Source: Phallusia fumigata
Taxonomy: Eukaryota > Chordata > Ascidiacea > Phlebobranchia > Ascidiidae
Direction: 5' to 3'
DNA length: 64,000 nucleotides
NCBI GenBank assembly: GCA_008931825.1
Contig: QXVZ01013980.1
Span: 189,596 to 253,595, forward strand
Shown here piece by piece: positions 21,904-34,000 of this stretch. The notes beneath the pieces are model-generated. The model had not been told where the DNA came from and searched no databases. It worked only from the letters and a program-made list of their open reading frames with translations. The translations under genes were made by a program, and so were the position numbers. Every line of letters starts with the position of its first letter. Position 1 is the stretch's first letter.

Positions 21904-24689
21904 CTATGCGTCATACTGAGGCTTGGTGACGTCACAGTGGGCTTGGTGACGTTTGAGGAGGGAGATTCTGGAGAAGGTTTTTTCACAAGTGATACAGCTG
22001 TATCGTTTCACGGTTTCGTGAGTCTGCATGTGAGCGCGGAGGTTTGAACGATCTGCGAAAGCGCGGGAACATACCGTACACTCATACGGTTTTTCGCCTG
22101 AAAGATAAATTATGCATGTTTAGTTTAGGGACAAATTACAATTATTTACAAAAGCATTATTGAACCAAGCATGGGAAACGAAACCGAAACAAAGTAAACG
22201 AAAGTATAGAATAGAAAATGTAGTGTTATTGAAACATTATGAAAAACAACAACTAGCAAAAACATGTTGACGGTTAAAACGGTTTTCGAAAACCATTCCT
22301 AACAAGCAACAGGCAAAACTCAACATACTAATCAACAGACCCCCTACAGGCCACCAGCAACAGTTGGCGCGAAGGATAAAAGTAGTCATGACATACCTGT
22401 GTGGGTCCGGATATGTCCCTGAAGTAACCAGGTGCGGGAGAAGGCCTTCCCGCATATGTGACACTCACATGGGAGGGTGTGGGTTCTTATGTGCATGCGC
22501 AAGGCACCGAGGGACGTGCATTCCTTTTTGCATATCTGCGTGCAGGCAGAACGAGTTAGTTATAAGTTGACACAGATACGTTCAGGACTCCATCGTCACG
22601 CGGTATTAATAAAGTTACACAGAGTTTGTATTGTTTCAAGCACAACCTTCTACGCTTCGAGTGGTTACGACCTTCGTGCAATTAACAGTTGCGTTGGCAT
22701 ATTATAGGTGGTGATTATTAAATCGTTTACAAAGTAGAAGCGGGCCAACATAATGTTTAACTATACGACTTTAACGCTTGCTGCGAGATGTGTTTCGTGT
22801 TTGACGAAGTCACACGATTTTGTTTTGTTTCAAATCTAATTTTAAACACAGCTGCTAGAGTAAAGACAAAGTTGATGACCTGATATTAGCGTGAAGTCAC
22901 TTTTCACCTCTAAAATTTTCGTAAACGGCGCTTCGCTTGAGCATAGTTCACGTAACTCACCTTGCAATTAAATTTACTTCCGGCTTCCGGGTCTTCGTGG
23001 GTTTTTGCATGCTTGGCAAGGGCGCCAATAGTGGCGTATGTTCTTCCGCATACATCACAGGGTAAACGGCAGGGCTTGAAATTAACCGGTTGGGGTCGCA
23101 CTAACCCATCTGAGGTATACTGCAAATAGAAATTGTATGTAAAAATCAAATTTTTCTGTGTAGGTTGAATAGAAAATATTGCTTATAAACCAAGGATATT
23201 AAAATGATTACAATAATCGTTAAACTTACTTGACTTTTGTCATTTGACGGAAATTGTTCGTGTCTCTGTTTGGATTTTTTGTCGCTTGGTGGTGCGACAT
23301 GTTCTTCGTCTGCAATAATAACGAAAATAATTATTCGTCGAATTTACAAATGACGAAAAAAACCCTCTAGTATTCAGAATACGTTTTTTAAGAATATATT
23401 ATCACAGTCCACTTATATTAAAATCAGTAGCACAAAAAGTTGGGGTCAAGACAAACTTTAGAACTTACCTTCACTTTGGCGTTTTCTTTTCATTCCCCCT
23501 ATGACATTTCCAAACTGCGGCGCGACCATTGTCGGCAAATTGTGGAACATTGACAGCTTTGCAACGTCACTATGCTTCTCTACATGGCGTATAGGGCTCG
23601 TAGTGCGTCGTTTCTCGCCTTGCTTGTATGCCTTCGCAAAATCTGCCAGGAGCGATGGGTCACGTGACGGTGTTACCTCACCAGCTTTGCTGGCCATGAT
23701 TGCTTGGAACTGCGAAAGGACGCCAGTGGGTTCCTCCAGGATTCGCTTGGGTGCCGCGATTTTGGCAGCCGACGTGTGGTGGCTATACAGACCGGGGTTG
23801 AACAGACTCGCGCTGACAGGAGCAAAGGGGTTCATACTCCCTAATGCCCCTGGTGGAAAGATGTATGGCCATTGAAGCAGGGAGGATGGATAGACAAACG
23901 GCATCGGCAGAATTGACGCTGGGGTATTGTTTTTCGTTCCAATCTCCTTTGTCGGTTCGCTTTGTTCATTTTTGCCGCGTTTATGGCAGCTCAAATCGAT
24001 TGGCTCATACTGTGACTCCCGGTACTTTCCCCCTTTTTTTAGGAACACACCCTCGTCGCTGTCGCCCGATCCAGAACCCGCAGACGTAAGCGATGACGTG
24101 GGTGACGACGTCGATGCGCCGGAATCGCTGTTGCTATAGAAACTGTCGTTTCCACTTGCAATGTAGTCACGTGGAAATGAATTGTCTGAATAAAAAAGTA
24201 TTTTGTTTTATTTTTTAAAACTAGTTGCTTTATTATGACGAAAACAAAGTTATTTTGTCACGACACAATCAGCTATCCGGTGTCTGCGGCGTCAACAACA
24301 CGAACAACTGCGTCAGGTCGACCGAGCTTGCGTAATAGTTATATTTATGTCGTCACAATCCCCAAGGACGCACTCCGCTATTAATACCGGCCACCTGTCT
24401 ACAAGCGATTGTCGCGTAACAAAATCCTGACAGTTCAGCGCTTGCGACAGGTTTATGACGTCATGGGAAAGATTTCTGTCGACACACCGACAAAGTTGTC
24501 ACGTGCAAACGTTTAACATCCGTTTCTCTGCGGGAATTCCCTTCTTGGCGACTTGTCACAAGTGACGATTCAACACAGCGGGTGAGGGGTAGCCCAGTCT
24601 CGTCTCGTCATAACCAAAAACAAAGTCCTACCTTGGATAACTTTGGTTTCAAACTTTCGTGGAAGCAAAATAGATTCAATCGAAGTCAT
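21904..24689 (-). CDS. snail: Snail-family zinc-finger transcriptional repressor
   Basis: Six minus-strand exons splice in frame (24689-24632, 24185-23469, 23309-23230, 23119-22961, 22535-22397, 22097-21904), giving 448 aa. Five C-terminal fingers are in Snail order: [68 protein letters not shown], and a final C2HC-type [17 protein letters not shown] followed by AHC. The link HIRTHTGEKPYEC is typical of the family. Snail proteins bind CAGGTG-type E-boxes and repress transcription in mesoderm, muscle and neural-border development. The exon 2 product has PIDLS, a match to the CtBP-binding PxDLS motif, and a Ser-rich acidic stretch before it. The N-terminus reads [16 protein letters not shown] and not the usual SNAG start MPRSFLV. 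The start is the first ATG upstream of a clean donor. Five fingers with an [11 protein letters not shown] third finger favour Snail over Scratch. Confidence 0.93.
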
Positions 24690-27600
24690 TGTTATGTCAC
24701 AAAAGTCACAGTGTTCCGTAATAATGTGCAAATCTAAAAATAAACAACAATGGTTTAAATCGGTATCAGACTAGCAAACGTAAGTTTCGTTTTGTTAGCG
24801 ACAAACGAATTGGCACTGGAATAATTCTCATACTTGTAATTGAAACAAAGGCTGACGTAAAATCACCAAGGTTTTCGCATTCTTTCATTCCAAGTATTGC
24901 TATCTGTAATCTTTAAAATAAACAAAATGATCCCTGAACACGGCGCATAATTCCTAAGGGTCTAAGCTCAACTTGGCACTCTCTGTAAATCACTGTGCTG
25001 CCAAAAAACATACCGCATGCATTTAGCGTGAACCCCAAAATACGGCAATAAAAATGCTACAGTTCGCCTAAAACTGACCATGTTGTGTTTTATAAAAGAC
25101 GCATAGAACGAGGAAAGCAATCCCTCTCTGCACTACATAAATATATTTAAATTGTCATTACATACATGTTAATGCATCTGTTGCTGTGGCAAGATGAAAC
25201 TTCGAATGCATGCAACTCTACTTGGCATCGAGTTAATCAACTCGTCAACACGGCAGGTGGGAAAACCGAGAGAAGAAGGCTAACCCATCCCTGGTGGTGC
25301 GGATATGCGTAGTTAAGGTGTGATGCGATAACAGCCCAGCGTGTGGTGGGCCAGACATCTGACGGTTCCACCGGGCGCCGTTTCTGACGCCGTCTGACGC
25401 CACTTTGTTGTGGGTCACCAGACCGCCCAGTTGGCCACCCGCCATCCTCGGTGTGACTTGCGAAAATTCAGGGTGAGAATTTTTGACGCGGAGCTTGATA
25501 AGAGTCAAGTACTGTTTAATGTATTTACCTATTATATCAATTTGATACGTTTCCCGACGCCTTTAATGCTAAAACATAAAGCCAACAAAATTATATATGA
25601 GATAATTTTTAGCCTCAAATTGAAAGTTGTGTGTAAAGAAACGGCTTTTAAAAGACAACTTACGTCTTTCCCTTTGTGTCACATTTTATCACAATTTTAT
25701 GTAAATGCCATCAAAAATGTTTTTTTTAACAGCTATGCAGCGCTTTCAAACATGAAACGCCTGTGCTAAGCCTGTTAACCCATGGGAAACCAACTGCAGA
25801 ACGGACAATTAGAGCATGTACACCGCACACCCAAAACAATTTCTCAAAAACAAAATACCATGCAAAAATAACAAAGTAGTTTATTCTAAACACCTAATAT
25901 TTGATACCTAATATTTTTTTTTCTAAAAAAATAAAAAAATGTTTAACCGCTATTAAGACGAAACGACAAAAATTAACATTTATTTGTTTACAAGTGTCAT
26001 CATAAGCCGCTGTTTGCATCCCACAACACGCACATGTGTTTTGTCGCAGCAGCTGCAAACGCGCTAATTTTCACAACGTTTCGAAGGTGCGTGAACTGAA
26101 ACGGTCGCGGGTTGGAGTGAAGATGTAGTGCATTACACATTCGAGTCTCAAACATAAAATTCTAGCGCTAATATTGCAGCCAATTTTTGTACTCAACAAA
26201 TCGTCTTTTTGTTAAAGTCGATTGTCTCGGCACAGTTTTGTTAAATTTCCAGGAAAGTATTGCAAAATATCTTTTAGCTTCTGTAATAAATCTGCCATAC
26301 GTTTAAATTCTCACAAAATTTTATGAAAAATCCCTTTATTTATAAAATTGTTCATTCATAATTTTATGACATCCATTGAAGCGCTACATTCAACAAAGCG
26401 GATGTCTGACGTAACAATCACCAACTGTGACGTAATGCAGACTGCGTCACGTTGCTCGTCTGGAGACAAACAATTATTATGACAATTAAGCAAATGTCAA
26501 ACTTATGTCCCCTTATCTATCATGCTGTTTTCCCTTGTAATTATCGTTAGACTGTCTTCGGGCAAATGATATGTAGCTGAGTTCCGTCTGTGGGATCCCA
26601 CAAGGTGTATATGACGTCATAGACGAAGTTCTATGCTTTGAGACTCCTCGGCTGCACATTTTTACGATATAATTTTAATGTCGAATTAAAACGTGGTTCT
26701 AACCGGCCCGGATTTATTATGACCTGTGTTTTTAAGTGCAGTTGTTACGTAACAGTTGCACAGCGCATTCCCTCCAGCAACCGCAGTCGCTTGCGTTGAT
26801 TAAGCGTTCAAACGCTCATCGTGACAGATAAATCGTTCCAAAGCTCCGGGGAAGTAGCACGTGACCTAAGGGGAAGCGTGCTCGCGCAATTAACGCTTCG
26901 CGGCGGCATCTTTGTGATGTCATAAACAGGTGGCGACGGAATTTGTGAAATGCTGCTCAACGTTTCACCCTTTCACGCCTGGTGTCGATTTAAAGTTACA
27001 TATATTACGCTGTAATCCTGGGTTAAGGTCCCCACTTGCAGATTATATGCACAAAAATGGGACAATGGCACATACCGTTTGCGAAATAATCACAAAATGC
27101 CTATTGAAACGTTTATGAACAATTTGTTACCTTTCAGTCCTTTTTGTGACCAGAAATAGACGTAACTGATCATTAATGGCACACTTTAATAGACAAACTT
27201 TCAAAACAAAACTTTTGTTTGGTGTTGTAAATGAAGTTATGCGACAAAAATTACTGCAACCCCGGAGAAGACGGTAGACTGAGCCAAAAGTCACAGTTAA
27301 AAAAATTGGGGAAAAAACAAAAAACATATTCAACGCAGTTAAAGTGAGACAGCTCGAGTATCGTTGAGCAATTAAGCATTGTTCCGCTCACCGAGAATAT
27401 AACTGTAACAAACGAAACAAGTGAACACATCAGACGTCGCTACACGTTTCTGCACAAACTTTGGCACTTACTTGGAAAGCATCGCTTTTATTTCGCATAA
27501 CAGGTTAGACATTTTACCTTACAACATGAGGTTGCATACATTCTGTGTCCCATGAAACGTCGTATTTTTTAGAGTTCTGGCTAATATTTTTTGGAGTTCT

Positions 27601-28069
27601 TTTTGTGCAGTTCTGGGCTAATATATGATTGCCCCATTAAACTTGAATATTGCGTCTGGTTAATTGAAAAAAAGCTGTACAGTTTGTCGAAAATTTCTTC
27701 ATCGTGAAACGGCACAAGTTTGAATTTTCAAAAATACCAAAACACACCCAGTTTTAAAAACAATTATTATTGCCTTTCAAGAGAGTATAACCATAGAATA
27801 CTAAACATAACATTGGGGCGGGAAAACAATGGACACGTGATAATATGTCGCATGTTCTTGTTAGCGTAAAAAAGGATGTTTGCTGGTAGAAATGTTAGGA
27901 GAATTTACTGTTTTTGTTCTAATTGCAGTACAATGTGTGAAAAACAATGTCACACTAACAATTAAAATAACATTTTTTTGTCACATTAGGTAGTGGCTTA
28001 TCAGTCATGTCCAGGGCAGGACTGTTCATTTTGCTGTAATTGTGGTTTTCAAAGCAAGTTACTTCAATC
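24690..28069. promoter_or_regulatory. Divergent intergenic region, probable Snail control region
   Basis: It separates the Snail start (minus) from the ZP gene start (plus); no coding exon was found. A palindromic TATA-like ttttataaaa lies at about 25,088-25,097. A strong acceptor-like sequence on the minus strand (tttatttttag, cut at 24,733/24,734) lies 44 bases before the Snail ATG, suggesting a 5' UTR intron or a spliced-leader site. E-boxes include CAGCTG at 26,050 and CAGGTG at 26,927. Ascidian Snail is known to be driven by upstream elements with Tbx6/Brachyury sites and CAGCTG-type E-boxes, but which bases act here is not shown by the sequence. A GC-richer island at 25,240-25,470 looks distinct from its surroundings. 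Confidence 0.5.
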
Positions 28070-31000
28070 ATGAAGAAAAATTTTGTAATCGTGATTCCTA
28101 TTTTATTATTATGCTGTAAACTCGGATTTGGTAAGTTTGTTGTTGAGATAGATAAGAATAAAAAATAAAGAGATGTTTTCATAACAATAACAATCAGTCC
28201 TTAAATTTTAAGTACATCCCTGAAGAGAGGAAAAGAAAAGTTTTGTGGCAAAATAAATTACTTTGATTGGTTTAAATGTTTTTAATTTCTCATTGATCAC
28301 ACACAAGGTTACCCGAAAACCATCATTTTAGACAGAATCAGTTTCATTTAAAAAGAAAGGTTGAAGGTTTGCACTGGGGTTGTGTTGCTGTTTTTTTGGA
28401 TCTTGGTTAGGTTTTTTCCCAGTCTGTTCCTCTTACCTTGAATTTGTTGCGTTGAAAGGTTTTTCTCAAAGAGAATTAAATTTTGAATTGAATGCGACCG
28501 GCTTAGAATGTAGTGGTAAAATTGCCCAATTGGAAAAAATGCTGCCCACAAAATATATCATTACACTGATTTATTGGTTAGTATTTAATTATCTTTTTTT
28601 TTTCTAATTATCCCATGTGTCAAATTCTCCCTTTATAACCAGCATACTAAATACTGACCAACCAGAGTAAAACATACTTTCGCAAAATTTATATTATTCA
28701 AACATGCCCTGTAAAATATATTTTAGCCATTTTTGTTTGTCTGTGTTTTTCTGTGTGGTGCTTAAAAAATCTGGTAGGGTTTTTTTCGGTGGTGTGTTTT
28801 CCTGTCAACCCAGCTCTTTTTTTCCAATCAAAATATTTGTACAGCAATTTTCAGCTTATCGATTGCTTTAGTGCAGTGGTTCCCAACCTGGGGGTAGCAA
28901 CCCCAAAAGGGGCTGCAGGGAGGTTTTCTAGGGGTCATGACAGATATGTGATATTTTTATAAACTCAGACAGATATGTAATATTTTTTTATGAAACTTTT
29001 TATCACACATAGGCTACAACTGCTTTGGCCTGCATCGCCTATCTTGTCAGGTACGATAAACAGTAAAATATGTGCCATAGCTAACTGCACAGGCATTGTC
29101 ATTGAAATCTCACAATAATGTCATCAACAATGAAATCCTTAGGTTAAGCCTATGAAGTTGCAAAGCCAGCCGTCTTATGGAGTAAAAGTGAATGCAAATA
29201 AATTATATGCTGTAAAAAAGCAATTTGATTGATCTTGTTATTTAGAAAAAATGGTTGGTCGGGTCGCAAGATATTTTTAATCATTATTGGGGATCACCAG
29301 TCAGAAAAGGTTGGAAACCACTGCTTTAGTGTTATTGTGTTGCTTTGTTTTTTTTTTACCATGCAAAAAAACCAAAAACTCAACTCTTCCAGTGTCACCA
29401 GTCAATTTCAGTAAGTAAACTAGCAACTCAAGTCAATTGTTGCTTTTATTTGCAGGCAGTAACTGTGTGAAAACCTCGAGCAACAATGATCATGTCAGTT
29501 TAGGGTTCGTTGATTCGGCATGTGGCCTTATCACTGCCCAAGTAGAAACATCTTATCAGGGATTCTATGTGGTTCATGTCAAGAATGGTTCACTTGGAAG
29601 AAATGGATTGTGCAAGGTAAGGTTGCAGCAAAGTCTGTCACTTTTTCCAAAAGCAGAAGATTGAGTAAACAATCAGATTTAAACTTAAAAAAATTGCAAA
29701 CAAGAGCTCTGTACATCTCATTACTTTGGAATTTGAATTGGGGCATTTTGTTGTATTTTTGGTATTTTGTTAATGTTTTTAGGTGATGGATTCTTTGGAG
29801 TACAATGAGACGAAATTGATTGGAACATTTACAGGTGTAAAAAACCTAGGAGCAATTCATCAACCACCAAACGCAAACTTTTCAACAATCTACATTACCT
29901 GCTATACTGGGATAGGATTCAATTCCATTACTTTTGAATTTTTTCTGGGTACTTTAACATTGACAAAAAACAATCGACTATAAGTAACAATTATAATAAG
30001 GGGATGACAATTTTTAAATTTGACAATTGTTGTAAATCCCACTCACTTGTCATTGACTTTTGAATATGATGTACCACAGCTTATTTGAGACCGATCAACT
30101 GTTTCTTGCAGTCAAGGCTGTTATATTGAGACTTTATCATTGCAATTAATTATGAGCAACACATATGCCCCAAATAGGGCACAAGTTTGTGTGCGTAATT
30201 TTAAACTTAAGGATAATGTATAAATGATATTGAGTAAATGGTGCTAGATTGTTTTGTCATTGTAAGGTTTTTGATGCAGACACAAAGTTCTGTAACAAAA
30301 TTTTTTTTGCTAGTTTTAACAATTCAGCCAACAGTTGTGTACCAACTGGGGAAAAACCAGATATTTGATTCTGGTTGGCTGAGCAACATAGACTACAACC
30401 AACGGACATTTAGTGAGTGGAGGTTGGAACAGAATTATGACAAACTCAGCAGTGAAGTTGTGCCAGTATATGTGAATATTAACAGCTCTGATGTTTTACT
30501 GGTTAGTAAAGGCATAAAGATCAAACATTGTATTAGACAAAGAAAGCTTGCTTATGATGTTAAGAGATTATTCACAACTTGTGCAGAAAGTGGCTGGTCA
30601 TCCTAAAAACACAGTTTAGGAGTCATTTTAAGAGTCTTCACAATGAAGTTAATTAGCTTGCAGTGAATTTCAAAGTATTTTTACACTACAGGAGCTTATG
30701 AGTGACATATGCAGAACATCAGTATTGCAGACTAAACTTCTAAACAAGAAGTTACTGTCTCTTGTGCCATTAAGGAAAAACTGTAACTGTAAACTGTTTC
30801 ATTTTTGCATTTATTATTTTTGACTATTTTAGATTTTCAGTGATGACCCACTAATGCCGACCCAGTACATAACAGATAATGACACATTTAACATTGTTGG
30901 TGGAAACATAACAATTCAACTGATTACTGGACCTGTGGGTGGATCTGGAGGCGACAGGCTTGGATTCTACTTGGAAATTTCACGTAACAAAACATTTCTT

Positions 31001-34000
31001 TGTTTACATATGTATCTGAAATGAATGTGCTAGATCCCTGTGGTCTAACTTTATTTTGTGTTTAATAGAGAATGCAAAGATTAAGTACCAAGCTAGCCAA
31101 CAAAAAAATAATCTTAAATGGCCTGTTGTTATGCATAACAAAAGGCTATTTACTTTTGTGTTATTTATTCTTACAATAATATAAATCATCATGGTTGTCA
31201 GAATAAAAAAGTCTAATAAAGTCGGAATTAAGCCTGATGTTGTTCTGTCTTTTTATTGGTTAAAATATACACAAACTTAGATAGTAATGGGACCCAATGT
31301 AAAACAATATTGCAAATTTCTATAGGTTTTTAATTGTTTCCATAGGCGTCAATTCTCGGGGTGGCAGGGGTGACGTCCACCCCACTAGAAATTTCTAGGG
31401 TTGCAGCCATTATAAAAAGTCTATGCTGCCACCCCAGAAATTTCTTGGACTCGTTGTTATATTCTTCTTTGAAAACATATGTTGCTTGCGCCACGAGGAT
31501 TTTCTGAAGACTTGTTTACACCAAACATGTGCGAGGCAATCGACACAATTTTTTTCGTTTGTTAAACATTGCAGGAAAAATTCTCATTTTGCGTATCTAG
31601 TGTGCTATATTCACCGATAATATTAGTCATAACAGGTGGATTATGATGCTACGAACCAATAGTTGTATGTTGTGTAACTTCATCACATGTCAGACTGCTT
31701 GGATTGATCATTTCGCCACCCCACACACACAAAAAAATTTGCTAAAAAATCGACACCTATGAATGGGTTCAATGGTATTTGAAATGGCAATATAATGAAA
31801 GCCAGTGTTTTAGCTTAAACCAACTTTTCAGTGAACACTTGTTGTCTTTTGTGTTGCATATGTATTAGGAAGCATGGTCATTTGCTAAATATTTTTTGTG
31901 TAAGTTCAATATCTTCACACTGAGAATTACTCAATGTTCTTTCTTTAAAGGTACATTTTTTATTGTTTTTCCCACATTTGCAGCATTTTCAGGAGCTTGT
32001 GGCTTTGAAAAGAACTTCACAACTTTGTTCCCACTTCAAGTTACTATAGATCCAAAATGTCCATCATACATTTTTAATTTGAAACAATCTGATCTCCAAA
32101 CATTTGCAATATTTGTCCATGCTTCCAAATATCTTAACCAACTCTCCTGCAAGGTAAAAGAGCTTTTGAAATCATTGGCTATTTTCACAAATTGTTTGCA
32201 CTAATCTATTGAAACATTTTGCTTGAATAAACACTTTTTCAGGTGATGCACAATGTCAGTTATAACACCTACAAAAATATCTTGTGCTGTTCCGGTTAAA
32301 AACCTTTTAACAGATGGTGGCCTAGGGCGGATATGGAATTTTTTAGACCTATGTACATGACCAAAAGACATGGCATTGGCTTCATAAAGTTATTAGTACA
32401 CTGTGCCATGCAAACAGATAGCGTCTTTATGGATCAGGGGGTAGAGTTTTAAAAACTATAAAATCCATATTCTGCATCAAATGCAACTTGCCACAGACAA
32501 ATACCAAGCTAAAAACACTGTGCAGAAAAAGGAATATATAGCAAAGCTGGGAATAAGACAGATTCCACATGGAGGTGCACTGTCACTGCATCCCAGTTAG
32601 TTCAGAAAAAATACCTTCAATCATGTATTTCTTATTTTCTAAATCGGATGTTATAAATACAGCACAGTTTTTGCATTTTTTGTACCATTCAATATCTCTA
32701 CATGCACCACTGGTTTGGGAAACACTAAACAAGAGCTAAATGTTCTTTTTGTTTCCAGATTTATGACAATTTCCTAGGTGGGATTCAGATTGGAACAATA
32801 GATCATTTTCACCCAAATTTTGTGACCACACCTGGTTATACTGTGTTTGTTGTATGCCACATGTTCCACCACACTGTAAATATTTCAAGCTTTGTGCTCC
32901 ATGCTGTGCCATGTAAGTAAAAATTATAATGGGAATTACATAGCTGGTATGGACAACAATCACCCGGTTATGGTTTTTTCAAGATACTGTTAACAAAGCA
33001 ACCTTACTCAGCTCAACAATATATTGTAAATTATAAACAAACAAAAATGACATCAGAAAATTTATATTTATGGTGTTATGCCAATACTATCCAATAATAA
33101 ATTGTACATCCGAGAATGGATCATACAGTACAAAAATTTGTGGTTTCTTTCATCTTATTTGTTATTTTTCTGCATATGCTGAAATGCAGGAAATTGTAAA
33201 CCAGCAAGCAATCCTGTTAAAATGGTCTAATATGCTTTACAGACAATCAAACCTGTGGAGGGTCCATAACATTATCCACATCAAACTCAACACAAAGTGT
33301 TGCTCCACCAAATACAAATGATGTCTTTAACCCCAATCAGTATTGCGAATGGAATGTACTTGCCCCTGCTATGTCACAGCAATCAATCACGTCTTCTGTT
33401 TCATCTTTTACATTCGAGGGCAGGGATATGTTACTTGTGGGTAACTCGATTGTGTTCTTTGCTGTGTCATATGCACTGGTTGTATAAGTTGGTTTTCTTT
33501 TTATCCTGAATGGGCAATCGACTGCCTAAATGGGATATGCCAGCCTGCTTGTACTTTTTGAAGTTGGCGACTATCATTTGGTTCAGCTTATAATATACTG
33601 GCTTACATGCTCATGTAAATGTTAGGGCCAGAATTGGGATAATAAGCAGGCCATCGACTTACCTGCTTCTTGCAGTGTGTTGACCCATCGTTGATTTGAT
33701 TACCTGCATTTGGTTCAGTACATTCAGTTTCACAATGCTACCAAAGTTTGTGGCCTAGAGGAGTGCAATTGCAGTCTTTAAAACAGTAGAAAATTTTTTG
33801 TGATTTTACTGCGGGTATGTGTCCTATTTACAGGTGAGTGGTGAAGACAAATTAAAGTTCATGACAGATATTGAGAATCAAACTGTGGACACAAGTAACT
33901 TACAATATTCAAAACCAGTTAAAGTTCAGTTTGTATCTGACAACCAATCACAGTTTGATGAAAAATCTTTTCAAATTGACTTTTCAGGTTTGTTCTGTTC

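Noticed and set aside
23501-23875. 124-codon plus-strand open frame
   Set aside because: Antisense shadow of Snail exon 2; the minus-strand reading has the Snail features and correct splice sites.
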